64,000 nt of DNA from Okapia johnstoni. Its lineage: Eukaryota > Chordata > Mammalia > Artiodactyla > Giraffidae. The translations under genes and the position numbers were made by a program. Below are positions 1 through 12,114 of the stretch, piece by piece. Location: positions 24,675,405-24,739,404 of the forward strand of contig CM044322.1 in assembly GCA_024291935.2 (NCBI GenBank), read 5' to 3'. The notes beneath the pieces were generated by a model. The model did no database searches. It was not told the DNA's origin and worked only from the letters and a program-made list of their open reading frames with translations. The first letter of the stretch is position 1, and each line of letters begins with the position of its first letter.

Positions 1-34
1 TAGCAGCAGCGGCAGCAGGCAGGGTATTACAGTA

Positions 35-2763
35 TTATGCATTAGGACTCAGGTGATCACACATGTCATCACCACAGTGAGGACAGGGGCTGGGGCTAAC
101 CCAAATCTTCCTGGGACGCCCTAAGTCTGTAAGGATCCCCCAAAGCTCAGCTTTTAGCTGGGCAAGTCTCTTCTGGTGAAGAATACCCAGAGAGCTGTAA
201 CTCTCCCGTGGGGCAGGATAAAGCTCTAGACTTAAATCAGACAGCCCATCAGTATGACGCAGAAGACTCTCCAGGACAGTCATGGAAATGAGGTTTCCAC
301 ATATGCTGAGGACCCTGAGCTGGGAGCAGCTGCTCAGGACAGGAAGGATAGCAAGGAGGTGGGCGTCCATGATCCCACACAGGTTTAAGTCCAGTTCTTC
401 AAGAGTGCCTGCAACTTTCTCCAGCAGAACTTGGAGGAGCTCGGGATGAAAATTAGTCAAGGTAACACCATTCAGATTCAGGCCCTTTAGCTGACAGATG
501 TTCGGACACTGAGACAGATGAGTCAAGTCTGATTCTGCAAGCAGGCAGTTGGTTATTGAGATGTTGTACAAGGAGGTCTTCAGGCATCTGGAGGAAAAAA
601 AAGAAAAACAAATAATTAGATCTGGAAAACCATAGTGATAAACAATCTCCACTTGAGAGGTAAATGATTGGCCTGAAGCCAAGTTTGTTATTACCATCTG
701 ATAAAACTCAATACCCAGAATGTCCAGTCTCATTTTACCTAAGTCCTGCCGTTTTCATTTTGTGACAGGATCAAGCTCAAAGAATCTTGAAAACTCCTTT
801 TCCTCATATGTCAAGCAGAGTACAACATACTCCACTTCCTTAGGAGCATGAATGAAGATAATGTAATGCACTAGAAATGCTCAAAGGAGAGCCTGAGACA
901 GTCACCATTAAGTGTGGACACTACTGAATTTTAGTACTGAGAGATGAGATAAATATGCTTTTAATTCATATCCCTTCACTCGATGCTTGGGCTCCAGATG
1001 CCTGTATATTTGGCCAGGTCAAGCACTTGGAAGATGTGTAGAAACAATAAGACCCCATATATTGCCCTGGGGCTGCCAAACTTCAGCAACTTCCAACCAG
1101 GCATCATCTATAAACCTTCTATCATTGTTCCCTCTCCTTTTAATTCTGCTTTGTTATCATTAACTTCAGAATCATGCACTTCCAGAATATTACCTTATAT
1201 GCAACACAAGACCACCTTTAAGGGCTGGGACTTTCAGACAGGCTCATTGTGGTCACAGATTAGGTATGATGTGGTTTTTCCTTGTCAATGCCACCTTCAC
1301 TAACCTGTTTACCTAAGTCATCTGAACAGAGATATCTCTTCCCAAAGAAGAAATCACATACACATCCACACTACATTTATGCCCCCCTAATTTGTAGATT
1401 CCTAACCTGATGTCCCCCAAAGTTTTCTCACACCTTGATTGCTCTGCTTATGTGTTACCACACTTCACAGGAGAGCAGCAAATGAGACAATGCATTTGAT
1501 ATTTTACTATTGTGCTCACTGTTACTCAGCCAGTGCTGGTCCCCTACCTGAGCATCTGGTTCAGGCGGCCTTTGAGGAAAGATGGAGCTTCCATACGGAG
1601 ATCCCGGAGGTACAGCAGCCTGAGAATCTGAGAGGTAAATTTCAGAAGAGCCTGATGGTCCTGTTCCTCAGCAACAGATCCATGAATCAGGGAGAGAAGG
1701 AGTCTCTGAACATTCCTCATCTTGCCCAGAAGAGAAGCAAACTTGGCCAGGGTGGACAGCTTCTGGGTGAGACTCAATTCTACCTCCTGTACACAGTTCA
1801 GCTTCACCATACTGAGAATTTTCTTAATATTTTCCTTGGACCTTGAAATGATTTTTATCTTCTTACAACATAGGTGTATGGAGCCTTTCCGTTGCTCCAC
1901 CCACCTGAAGAGGTAGGTGAGGAATTTGATTGAGGTCTTTGTCTTGAGACAAAGTTCTATGTACACCACCAAGGGAGTCAATGGGTGCTTTGTCCTTGAC
2001 ATGTCCTCAGCCACTGGTGCCATCAGTAAGCTTGAGGACACATGGTCCATGTCTCCAGACCACATGTTCCAGAAGTTCTGGCCAGTATTTCTCAAGTCCA
2101 GCACCTGCAGTTTGCATCTCCTGTGGGGAAACAGAAGATTGGGTGGGATTCTTTAAAATACACACTGAATGAAACTACAGCCTCAGAATTTAGGCGCCAT
2201 TATAATTTCCCATCTGTGCTTTTACATCACATTCCTGATATCACCTTCTGTTTTTTCTCTTTCCTCTCTTGCTCACTTTCCTCCTGCTTCTTTTCCTCTT
2301 CCATTTTTCTCATTATAATTTTGTAAGGTATTTCCCAATGTGATCTCAGCAATACTCAAAGCTTCTGAGCATTTTCAGAAGTCTCTGGTCCACCCCTTGG
2401 TCATTCACTCTCCCTGACACCAGCAGTGTCTTCCAGGACACCCAAGATCCTACCAAGCTACCTGGTTTGGACTCACCTGGGGTGAACCTTCTGGGCCAAC
2501 AGGACATCAAGACCATCCAGCACTGCTTGTATGGTTCCTTGGTGAGGCTTATGCATCAGGCCTCCTAGAGGCAGGCGGGCAAAGGGCCAGACTTGCACCA
2601 TGGCCTTCATGGTCTCACTGTGTCTACCAGAGAAGGCAGCCATGAATAGTGGTGGGTAGAGCTCCATGGGCAGATACTCCAAAGAGGAGATGGCCAAGGC
2701 CTCATCTCTCACTAGGCTCATTGTTGCCAAATTCACAAGTCTGGGTGGGTTGTAAGCACTCAT
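35..2763 (-). CDS. PRAME-family protein, gene A (3 coding exons)
   Basis: Leucine-rich-repeat protein of the PRAME family, about 470 residues. Coding exons read on the minus strand are 2763-2477, 2120-1548 and 587-35 (TAA at 37-35). Each junction has AG/GT consensus and splits an Arg codon (AG|G or AG|A), as in the other three copies. Exon 2 carries the family N-terminus ([34 protein letters not shown]). Exon 3 begins [14 protein letters not shown]. Exon 4 holds LRR segments ([33 protein letters not shown]) and ends near CPHCGDDMC. Two ATGs are adjacent (2766 and 2763); the second aligns with the other copies. The donor of exon 3 is GTAGGG rather than the GTGAGT of its paralogs. Exon 4 is 21 nt (7 codons) shorter at its 3' end than in gene B. 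No internal stop or frameshift was seen. The family call is firm; function as a ubiquitin-ligase receptor or co-repressor is known for human PRAME and only inferred here. The poly(A) site lies beyond the window edge. Confidence 0.9.
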
Positions 2764-3566
2764 CATGACTCTTCTCTGAATGGAATCCTGTGAAAATGCA
2801 AGGGAACAAAGCGTTCTTCTCAGGTCAATCATACCCATAAGGGTGGTCTCTCTCCCCGTCCTTAAGGGAAATCAAATCAGAGCCAGAGCCAGAGTCATTG
2901 CCTTGGAAATGATGAACCAGAATGGAAGAAACTCAGTTTGTCTGGCTTCCAGTCTGGATTTGGTAGGCACTAAGCCATAGCTCTGCCTCTCCTGGCACTA
3001 GAGCAAGAATCTCTCCAGTATGAAGAATGAAGAAAGGCAACCAGTAGCTCATTCATTTCCTTCCACTGCTTTGCTTAATGTGTTTCCCTGTTGTGCATTT
3101 GTATCAGGAGATTGAACAAGCTGACACCCTTTTTCAAAGGTGAAAACATGTAAAGTATCACATAGGGCCCAAATTATGGGGATAGAAGTTCATGTGGAAC
3201 TTGAGCTTCCATCCTCAGTTCCCAAAGTTAACTTTGATTGGAAGGATTAAGGAGATACCTTAAAAGAAATGCCACTTATGCATAGACTAAAAACTTTAAA
3301 TGTCAATAAATAGCATTTCAAACAGTTATATGTCTTTTATTATCCAGAAAAACTGCTTGATAAGACATTTAAATGATATAAACCAAAGCCAAAATCAAAA
3401 TGTTTAGTATGAAGGCAAAGCTACACTCTGAGCCAAAAAGAAAGCCTAAAATTTGTTTAACCAAAAGAAAAGAAAGAGTAAAACTCTTCCTGTCATGTCA
3501 GACTGCATCCCACCTTTCAGACATGCTGGCATTGGCAGAATATTTTCCCTGAAGTTAGTAACTTAC

Positions 3567-3730
3567 CGGATCTGATGTGGTTGCGGGGCTGCTCAGACCA
3601 AACCTGGTGGAGAACACAGGCATTGACTCTAGAGTGAAAAGCTTCTGTATCTCTTCTTTGGTGCTTCAGGCTTTTATAGAACTTTCTAACCACATCTGCC
3701 CTCCTTCTAACTGCTAACTTCCAATCACAA
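3567..3730 (-). promoter_or_regulatory. Promoter and non-coding exon 1 of gene A
   Basis: On the minus strand a TATAAAAG box lies at 3678-3671 and an ATTGG (inverted CCAAT) motif about 45 bp upstream near 3722. Transcription would start near 3645. The leader exon ends at 3567 with the donor CCG|GTAAGT and would join the coding exon acceptor at 2788-2790 (TTTTCACAG). Genes C and D and the 14.4-kb orphan have the same arrangement. The exact start site is inferred from TATA spacing. Confidence 0.7.
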
Positions 3731-3734
3731 GGCA

Positions 3735-5595
3735 CTGCCTGATTAGATTCCAGAGTGTCCATCAGGTTAATCCTGATTGGGTTACTGTAAATCTCCTGGT
3801 GAATTGATTGAGTCAGATTCCATTCTTAAAAGAGAAGGAATGGGGTTTGGTGGGGGGTGAGGAATCCAGGACTTATTCCTTGATTCATACCATACAATTG
3901 GATTGAGTTTTGCTAAAATGGACAGTTGTGTTTCTGAGTAGGAGAAAGGTTATGAGTTCCTGACATCATACAAAAAACAAAACCAAAAGCAGTGTCCTGA
4001 ATACATCATTGTTGGGAGATCTTTGGCCAAATAAATTTATTAAATATCTCAAAATTATACAGCTTCATAAAGGTAGGGGTGTCATTTCCAAAAGAAACAA
4101 AATTAACTCTTATTGCTTCCAAGTTATCTCTTAGGGATTATATGGTAAACACAGCAGATTGTGAGTGTAATCAGAGAGCAAGGAATGTGTAATTGGAGAT
4201 GCAGTTGACCATTCAGGCTTAAGTTCTGACTTTTCTAAAGGATGTCTGGTCAAAATCCTAGTGAGAACTAAGGGTGCTTGCTGGGCAGTGTGGTAGTGGC
4301 CATTCCTAAAGGGACCCTGTGAATGACTCAAACAGCCTCGTGGATGTTTTTTATTTTTTATCTGGGGAAGATAGACATTAAAAGCTTTTCTTTGGGTGAT
4401 ATTTAGAAAATAAACAGATGTGGCTGAGGAGACAGTCTTCTTTGAGGGTTTTCCTCCTAGAATGTTGAGATGAGGACAGCAAACTGACTTGCAAAGACTA
4501 AATCTGAAAAGGTGAGCAGAGGGAGACGTGACTAGTTAGTTCTATGAAGGAGTACATTTTCACGTCTGAGAGCCAGTGAAGGTGGTCAGTGTCAACTTTT
4601 TGCGAACTTAGGGTGAGGAGTGAAATAAGCATGGATCAGTCCCATCTAACCTTGTCCCCAACGTAGCAGCTGCTACCGGTAAACATTGTCTTTGCAGTTC
4701 TTCCCACAGAGGATGCACCTGAGATGGTAATTAACCCCAGGCATATTCTCTGGACTCTTGGAGCAGAACTATAACCACATTGGCCCCTTTTCTAAGTAAT
4801 TATTGATATTACATTGATAATACTTGACTTACTTTGATACTTATTTTGTGAGTAAGGTAAAGATACGACTTGCTGCCTATTTCCCAGTTCCCCTGGTTGC
4901 TGCTGGACCATGCTGGGAGGGTTAACAAGGAAGCAGGGCACCAGCAGGAGACCCTTTGCTGCTCCTGGCAGGAGGTGAGGGACAGCACTTGAGTGGTCCT
5001 CAGGACAGCTTTGAGGATGTTCTGGGGGCAGAATCAGAAGCACCTTGCTCTTACAAGGATGTTGAAATGGAAGGACAAAGGAGGTTCCATGGAACCCCCT
5101 ACAATTTGATTGTGGCTTCCTAAGACTGGGAAGGATGAAGCAGGAGCAGGTATGGAGAAATAAAATAAGTAATCTATTAGGTCACATTAGATTTGAAATA
5201 GTGACAGCCTTAAGTAAAAAGAAATATCAAATACCGAATAGCACCTGCAACAAAATCCTATTCATATAAAATCATACACATACTCACTCAAGAGCTAATG
5301 GTAAATGTCTCTTATGAAATTTAAATTTTGTATTTGGCATGGCAGAATCATGGGGTTGCAAAGGCAATTCCAGCCCCGGCAACATCCGCACCAAGCCCAC
5401 AGACCAAGGGAGGTCTCAGGTCTAGAACAACAAAGACATGCATTTTCTCTTCTGAGATTGTAAGGGTCATTGTGGGACAGGTTAGAGTTTCAGGCTTAAC
5501 AGTTTTCTCAAACCAGAGGCTACAGGGTGGCCACATATATATCACACGCAAGATTTTAAATAAAATTTGTGACCAGAGACCGAACACCGTATTTT
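3735..5595. other. Intergenic region upstream of gene A, nothing recognised
   Basis: No SINE or LINE signature was recognised and no frame resembles a known protein. Short frames at 4131-4331 and 4792-5043 lack any recognisable motif. Presumed unique or anciently diverged DNA. Confidence 0.4.
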
Positions 5596-5599
5596 ACAT

Positions 5600-6460
5600 C
5601 ACAATTTACTCTCCAGTGTCCCTTGGGGGAAAAATATTTAAAGAAAAATATAACAACTCTGAACTCACCTTCCTGAAGACCTTCTCTCAGCATTCATTCA
5701 AAAGCAGTGCACTGATGTGAGGTCCCATGGCCTCCAGGCCTCCCTACTCACCTGTCATCCTTCGCTAATCCCCCAGCTGGCCCTGAAGGATGTGGGACTC
5801 CTGTCTCCTATAGGAAGATCCCAGACAATTGGATCTGAGACTGAAGATTTGCACCAGGGAGAGAAGAATTCTGTTCTCCCACAACTTCAGTGGGAAATGG
5901 GGGCTGGGGGGTGGTGTTAACTCCCAGGTAGAAGTTGGAGTCCTGGTCTCGGGAACCGCATATACCCAAGCTTTTACTCCAGTGGCTATGGGAGCCCATA
6001 TCAAGAATAAACAAAACCCAGCATTAAAAGCCAGATTCATCAGTACAGGGCACCTACAGTGTCACAAGAACCCAAAAAACTATTTTTCAAAAAAAAATAA
6101 CTCACTCAAGGCCCAGGGCATGAAATGAGCTGCCAGAAATTTAATGGGACCTGGCAGTGAGCCTCAAAGTGTTTGTAGGTCAACAGGGCTTAGCCTTCCA
6201 ATTCAGGCATGAATTCTCTGAGCATCCCTAAACCTACAATCACCAACAGGACCCAGAAGATTTCCAAGAATAAAGAGAAAGTCATTGGATGGGGAAATCT
6301 GATTTAGATTTTCTTTCATTCCTGCTCCCTGGAGTTAGTGCCAATCAGAAAAACCCTGATCTTGAAGCCAAAGCCAATGTTAAAGAATCGACAAATTGGC
6401 CATCAGAGGACAGACTTTTCCCAGCCAATAGATTGAACTCCAGGCAGAGACACCCAGGCT
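5600..6460. repeat. Direct duplication, copy 1
   Basis: This stretch matches 6800-7870 in the same order and orientation. Shared landmarks are a pyrimidine-rich AG followed by GGAAGAT.CCAGACA (near 5812 and 7027), CACCAGGGAGAGAAGAA-type text, a TTTGTAGGTCAACA block (near 6172 and 7381), and TCCCTGGA..TTAGTGCCAATCAGA (near 6329 and 7530). The nature of the unit is unknown; it could be a decayed LTR. No coding frame is shared cleanly on either strand. Confidence 0.65.
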
Positions 6461-6464
6461 TGCT

Positions 6465-6800
6465 TTTATTTTTTTTTAATATAAATTTATTTATTTTAAT
6501 TGGAGGCTAATTACTTTACAATATTGTAGTGGTTTTGCCATACATTGACATGAATCTGGAATAGGAAATGGTAACCTTCAATGCATCCCATTGTTCATTG
6601 CAGCACTATTTACAATAGTCAGGACATGGAAGTAAACTAAATATCTATCAATGGAAGAGAGGTTAAAGAAGATGTGACATATATATGACAGAATGTTGCT
6701 CAGCCTTAAAAAAGGAACAAAATTGTACCACATGCATAGATATGGATGGAACTAGAGTCTGTCATACAGAATGAAGTAATTCAGAAAGAGGAAAATCAGA
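6465..6800 (-). mobile_element. L1 3' fragment with inverted 5' part
   Basis: Positions 6465-6550 read on the minus strand as the ruminant L1 3' end: CCACTACAATATTGTAAAGT, then a poly(A) tail (poly-T on the plus strand). Positions about 6570-6800 match L1 on the opposite strand (GCAGCACTATTTACAATAG, GACATGGAAG, TGCTCAGCC). This head-to-head arrangement is the classic outcome of twin priming. The element sits between the two copies of the direct duplication. Confidence 0.7.
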
Positions 6801-7870
6801 TTTTATTTCAAAATTTATTCTTTAATGTCCCTTGGGAAAAAAAAAATAGTAAAAGAAACATGTAGCAGCACTGATGCACCTTCTTAAAGGGCATCACTCA
6901 GCATTAACTCAGAAACAGCTTCTCCGATGTGGGCTCCCTTGCCCTCCAGGCCTCCCTGGCCCCCACTTACAGTCCTTCACTCAACCACCACCTGGCCCTG
7001 GGGATATGAGATTTCTGTCTCTTGCAGGAAGATGCCAGACAGTTTGACCTGAGACTGGAGGTTTATACCAGGGAGAGAAGAAAACTGTTCTCTGCAGTGA
7101 GCAATGGGTGAGAAGACCCCCAAGTGGGAGTTGGGGGCTTGGGTTTCAGAAAGCACATGCAGCCAAGCTTCTTCTCCAGTGGCTGTGGGAGTCCAAGTCC
7201 AGGATAAACATGACCCAGCAGGAAAGTCAGACTCAGGAATCATCCAGGGTACCTACTGTGTCACAGGACCCTCAGAAACAATCTCTATCTCAAACAAAGA
7301 TCCTGAGATCCAGGGTCTAAATTGAGCTGTGAGCAAGGTAATGTCTGGCCAGAACTGGGACCTTGGAGTAAGCTCCAAATGGTTTGTAGGTCAACAAGGC
7401 TTAGTCTTTCCATTTAGGCATGAGTTATCCTAGCATCTGTATACCTACATCTGTACACACAGATGGTTTCTAAGAAAGAATAGAAAGTTAATGGATGGAA
7501 GGTCTGATTTATATTTTCTTTCACATCTGCTCCCTGGATTAGTGCCAATCAGAGAAATCCTGAGTCTAAGTCATATAGGTGCTCAGCTATGTCCGACTAT
7601 TTGCCACTCCATGGACTGTAACCTGCCAGACTCCCTTGTCCATGGAATTTTTTTCAGGCAAGAACACTGGAGAAGGTTACCATTTCCTATTCCAGGGGTC
7701 TTCCAAACCCAGGGATGGAGCCTCTGCCTCTTGGGTCTTTTGCATTGCAGGCAGGTTCTTTACCACTGGGTCACCTGGGAGCCTGAGCCGTAGCCAACTA
7801 TAAGTAATTGTCCAGTTGGCCACCAGGCTTGTCCCAGTCAAAGGGATGAACTTGGTTCCCAGGGTTTTCT
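6800..7870. repeat. Direct duplication, copy 2 (split by a SINE)
   Basis: This is the second copy of the 5600-6460 unit. It contains the same ordered landmarks and is interrupted by a Bov-tA at about 7575-7795. The match resumes at CCAGTTGGCCACCAGG (copy 1: ATTGGCCATCAGAGG). Divergence is considerable, so the duplication predates the SINE insertion. Confidence 0.65.
7575..7795 (-). mobile_element. Bov-tA SINE
   Basis: Reverse-orientation tRNA-Glu-derived SINE: GTCCGACT..TTTGCCACTCCATGGA, then GGCAAGAACACTGGAGAAGG and GCATTGCAGGCAGGTTCTTT. It lies inside copy 2 of the direct duplication. Confidence 0.85.
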
Positions 7871-8454
7871 CTTAAGGTAGTGGTTTCTAGAATCAAAACA
7901 ACACAGTTTGGAAGAGGGAATGGCTGGCATGTGAGACTCTGCCTCAGGTTCTGGTTGTCCCTGTGGCCTTGGCTGTTTCAAGCCTTGTGGTCTTTGAATG
8001 TCAGATACCCTTGTCATTTATGGAGGATTTATTCTGCACCAAACTCTGGGCTTAGTGTTTTTGTCTGAGTCCAATATGGTATCCATTCAGTAGAGGAGAG
8101 AGAGATTCAGAGAGGGGTAGTAACTTCTTCCAAGGCACACAGCCTGTAAGTCATGGAACTGGAAGCTCTTTTTGTTGATGCTCTTAAATACTGCACTGTG
8201 CCAGCAGTGTTCGGCCCACTTTGAGCTTTGTAATAAAATCCTGGAGTCACAGGCTTTTCACTTCCAGGAGGAAGTTTGAAGGAGCATGAGATTCAGATGT
8301 TTTCCACATTGTTTTCTCTGAAAAATCTATTATTCCAAAAACTGTACAGATACAATAACAATGGAGTAGCTCCACCTACTACAGTGGCTCTCAATGTCTT
8401 GTCCCCCAGTCAGCAGCATCAACATCAATTGAGAACTTTTTAAAATTTTATTTT

Positions 8455-8770
8455 TAAAGATTTCATTTATTTTACCATTTATTTTATTTTTAGCTGTGGT
8501 GGGTCTTCACTGCTGCTCTCAGGCTTTTTCTAGCTGCAGAGAGTGGGGCTACACTGTAGTTTTTGGTGTGCCTGCTATTTATGCGGTAGCATTCCTTGCT
8601 GTGGAGTACAGGCTCTAAGCAATCCGGCTTCAGTTGTTGTGATTCATTGGCTCTAGATCATTGGCTCAGTAGTATTCAATGAAAGGTGGGACTTTCTCAG
8701 ACCAGGGGTCGAATTAGTGTCCCCTGCATTGCAAGGCAGGTTCTTAACCATTGGACCATCAGGGAGGCCC
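8455..8770 (-). mobile_element. CHR-type SINE (cetartiodactyl tRNA-derived)
   Basis: An A/T-rich tail at 8455-8500 is followed by GGTCTTCACTGCTGC, then ends with TTGCAAGGCAGGTTCTTAACC and CCATCAGGGAGGCCCT. This is the reverse complement of the CHR tRNA-related head. Confidence 0.75.
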
Positions 8771-9099
8771 TGAGAACTTTTTAAAAAGAGACTTTTCAGC
8801 CTCACGCCAAACCTACTGATCCAGAAACTCAGAGGGTGAGACCAACATCAGTGCTTGAATAAGCACTTCCCCTAGTACCCACCCCATCTGCCAAAGACGC
8901 CGAGCTTGCTCACTTTGAGAGTCTAGGGGAAACAGGGATGTAGGATGAAGGTCCTCTCCGGCTCAGTTCCACCCTCATTTCCACTCTTTTAGAGCTATTT
9001 GTTAAGCTGGTAGCAAAGTTTTAGTCTTATGTTTGAACGCTTAGTAATCTGACTCACATACTTCCAGTTAGTGTAGGGTTAACAGTCAATGTGAGACTG

Positions 9100-9120
9100 T
9101 GTGTGTGTGTGCGTGTGTGA
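9100..9120. repeat. Short (GT)n microsatellite
   Basis: About 20 bp of GT repeats with one C interruption. Confidence 0.9.
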
Positions 9121-9259
9121 GTTCATAGAGCACTGGGATCCATTCAGTCCCACCTCAGCCCCCAACAATTGTCCTCCACCTTCTCAACTTCCCAGAAAGG
9201 AATAGATGGGTTGAGGTCTAAGTGATGGAACAGGTACTAAGCCAGAGGACTCCTGCCTG

Positions 9260-9680
9260 GTTCTAGGATGCAGATTGATCATGCCCATCCCCTAAATATC
9301 CACATCCTTATCCCTGGAATATGTGAATTAGATTGTTTATATTCAGGGGGAACTTTGCAGTTATGATGAACTTTTTTGAGATGTGGAGATGAGGCTGATT
9401 ATCCAGTGAGCCAGATGTAATCACAGGGTCCTTACAGAGAGGGAGACAGTAAGGAAAAAAAATGCTATACTGCTGGCTTTGGAAATGGAGGAAGAAGCCA
9501 GGAGCCAGGGAATGCAGGTGCTTCCTGGAAGAGAAGGAAACAACTCACTCCTAGAGCCTCCAGAGGGAGCACAGAATGTCCTATGGACTTCTCATTTCTA
9601 GAGCTCCAAGAAAATAAATCTGTGTTGGTTCAAGACACTGGAGTTTTGTTTTTTGTTACAGCTGCAGTTGGACATAATAC
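9260..9680 (+). mobile_element. Ancient LTR-like repeat, family uncertain
   Basis: Contains CCCTAAATATCCACATCCTTA, GGGAACTTTGCAGTTATGAT, GTAATCACAGGGTCCTTA, CTGCTGGCTTTGGAAATGGA and AATAAATCTGTGTTG. This is the order of an old mammalian interspersed LTR of MaLR type. Family assigned from memory of its consensus only. Confidence 0.4.
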
Positions 9681-9684
9681 ACCA

Positions 9685-10420
9685 TCTTTCTGGGACCTCA
9701 GCAAACCTTCGAAGCTCCTTCCCAACTGTGCCAGTACATGCCATTTCTACAGTCTGCATCACCCAGTCCTCCTTCCCAACTGTCCCTGCACCTGGATGGT
9801 CCCTCTCAGCATTCTAGTCTCAACATAAATGTTTCTTCTTCAAGGAAGCTGTCCCTGATTAGGTCATGTTCTCATAACTCCATTGCTGCTGTCACGTGCC
9901 CCTTCACTTCAGCACACCCCCAGGGAACTCCCTTAGGACCCACTGACCTACCAAGTAACCACTTCTGTAAGCCTGCCACCTGATATCACACTCTCACATC
10001 AGTATTTGCTTAACATCCCTTTCCTTCTGGACTGAAGGCCAGAGCCTGGCTTGACCATGGCTCAGTGGATGTTTGTGGGATGAATGGGTGGTGCAGGAGG
10101 TGTGAGGAAGCCAGATGACTCCAGCTCAACTGTCACTGTGTCTTCACCCCAACTTTTCTCTCTTTCCTATTCTCCCATCAGTCATTCATTCAATGAACAT
10201 TACTCATTGAGGGTCTGTAACAAGTTTTGAGAACTTGGAGTCATGTTATATCTCTGGGTCTAACTTTTCTCTTGTGTGAAATGGAGGTAATGCAGGTCCT
10301 TCTAGTTTCTCCTGACATTCAACCCTGTCTTCTGCAAACTCATGATACTCCTTGTTTGACACTTCTTTATTTGTGGGCTGGTAAAGAAAGGAACCTGTAG
10401 GTTTGAAGGAAGTGGGTGCA
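9685..10420. other. Nothing recognised
   Basis: Frames at 9583-9828 and 9738-9983 have no recognisable domain. No SINE or LINE signature was seen. Confidence 0.4.
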
Positions 10421-10424
10421 TGCA

Positions 10425-10600
10425 TGTATGTTCAGTCATGCCTGAGGGGTATAGTCCAACAGGCTCCTCTGTCCATCAATTTTCCAGAGTAGGTTGCCAT
10501 TTCCTCTTCTGGGCGAATTTCTTGACTTAGAGATCAAACCCAAGACTCTTGGGTCTCCTGTATTGGCAGGCAGGTTCCTTACCACTGCATGAACTGGGAA
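10425..10600 (-). mobile_element. Bov-tA SINE
   Basis: GTTCAGTCATGCC..GGTATAGTCCAACAGGCTCC and a terminal TGGCAGGCAGGTTCCTTACC show a diverged reverse-orientation Bov-tA. Confidence 0.75.
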
Positions 10601-10794
10601 GATTTGGAGGAGGGGCAGGAACAATACAACACAGACCGTGATCCCAAGACTTCAAAGATGGTCCTCCTTAAAATTGGGAGTGTATCTGCAGCCACTTGCT
10701 CTCTGCCAGTGTGATAGACCTCCAGGTGATTCACACTGTGCTGCGATGGTGTGGCAGTTTTCAGAAGCGTGGGACATGCTGGGAGCAAGGACTG

Positions 10795-11120
10795 ACAGTG
10801 AAAAGTGAAAGTCATTCCATTGCGCCCGACTCTTTGTGACCCCATGGACTATACAGGCTGTGGAATTCTCCAGACCAGAATACTGGAGTGGGTAGCCTTT
10901 CCCTTTTCCAAGGGATCTGCCCAACCCGGGGATCGAACCCAGGCAGGTTCGAATCTGCATGGCAAGCAGATTCTTTACCAGCTGAGCCTCAAGCGAAGCC
11001 CAAGAATACTGGAGTGGGTAGCCTATCCCTTCTCCAGCTGATCTCCCCCACCCAGAAACTGAACTGGGGTCTCCTGCACTGCAGGCGGATTCTTTACCAA
11101 CTGAGCTATCAGGGAAGTCC
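10795..11120 (-). mobile_element. Bov-tA dimer (Bov-tA2-like)
   Basis: A complete SINE head at 11060-11120 (CAGGCGGATTCTTTACCAAC) joins a second unit from about 10800 to 11000. The junction has GAATACTGGAGTGGGTAGCC twice. Confidence 0.85.
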
Positions 11121-11129
11121 CTCAAGGAC

Positions 11130-11650
11130 TGATATGGAAGCTCTAAATGTAGCCAGACTCCAAGTAGGCCATTCAAGGAATTGGGAACATGGAGGGTATT
11201 CAGGGGATCTTTCCTGCCTGAGAAGTAATCACCTGTGAAGTTGTGGCAGAGAAACTCAGACACAGACACAGGTGTCAGTGGTAAAGTCAACTTTTATTCA
11301 AAACTGTACAATACAGGAAAATATACCCCGTTATGTAAATGGACTTCATTCACAATTCAGTAAGTGCAAGTACAGATTCAACACTAAGAAGCAGGGTTTT
11401 CCTGGCTGGTAAATTCCGAAGAGATGATATCACTTCTGGGAGGAATTCTGGCTAAACCAATCTTCTTGCTGAACACCTTATCAGATAACAAGAGTGGACA
11501 GTGAGGAATTTTGATAACATTTTGGGGGTGATCTGATATTAAGAGTGTGGTTTCTTCCTAAACAGAGTTACAATTCTCATTGAAAGTGAATTTTATGTGA
11601 AAACCTTCAGACACTCCTGGGAGAAGTTCAGGAACCTGAATAATTGTTGA
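11130..11650 (-). repeat. Paralogous 3'-flank segment, copy 1
   Basis: Matches 15560-16110 in the same orientation: GTAGCCAGACTCC, CCTGCCTGAGAAGTA, TTTTCCTGGCTGGTAAATTCC, ACAGTGAGGAATTTTGAT and TCCTGGGAGAAGTTCAGGA. On the minus strand GAATAAAAG (11299-11291) could be a poly(A) signal. Copy 2 lies downstream of gene B, so this copy probably marks the 3' flank of the decayed PRAME unit at 12.6-14.5 kb. The element's own identity is unknown. Confidence 0.65.
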
Positions 11651-12114
11651 TCAAACAAAGAATTGTTTTAGTTGAGAGGATTTTGTTGGGGCACTAGGTG
11701 GACTGAGCAAACACTGATGTAGTGAAGTGTGTGGCCAACTTGGGAACAGGTGAAGGTCACTGATGCTGGGCAGGGAGGGCTCAGGCAGGTCACATGGGGC
11801 TTGGAATAAAGAGGAAATACTTTGTAAGATTTCCATGATCTGAGTAATATTCTCTCAATCTCTGCAGTGGTGGTTGGGAAATGATTTTGTTGGTAGACAG
11901 AGAAGTAGGAATGGAGAGAAAGGAAAGGGCACAACCTGCATCCTGGCTTGATCAGAGCAGTCGTGTTGGACACACATAGGTGGACAGACACAGGACATGC
12001 CATGGCCTTGACTGATTGCAGGCAGCTTGGGTGTGGATGTGGCAAAAACATAGAGAAGAGGATGACCACCAGAATATTGATGGGTACACTGTAATCTTGC
12101 CTTTTCTTCATGGT

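Noticed and set aside
587..733. Upstream extension of the gene A exon 4 frame to an ATG at 733.
   Set aside because: A CTCCAG acceptor at 588-590 aligns with the exon 4 acceptors of genes B, C and D, so this stretch is intron.
11668..12111. 147-residue minus-strand frame with a hydrophobic N-terminus resembling a signal peptide.
   Set aside because: No recognisable domain, no splice or promoter support, not conserved in the paralogous segment at 15.6-16.1 kb, and next to an LTR remnant. Kept only as a possibility.
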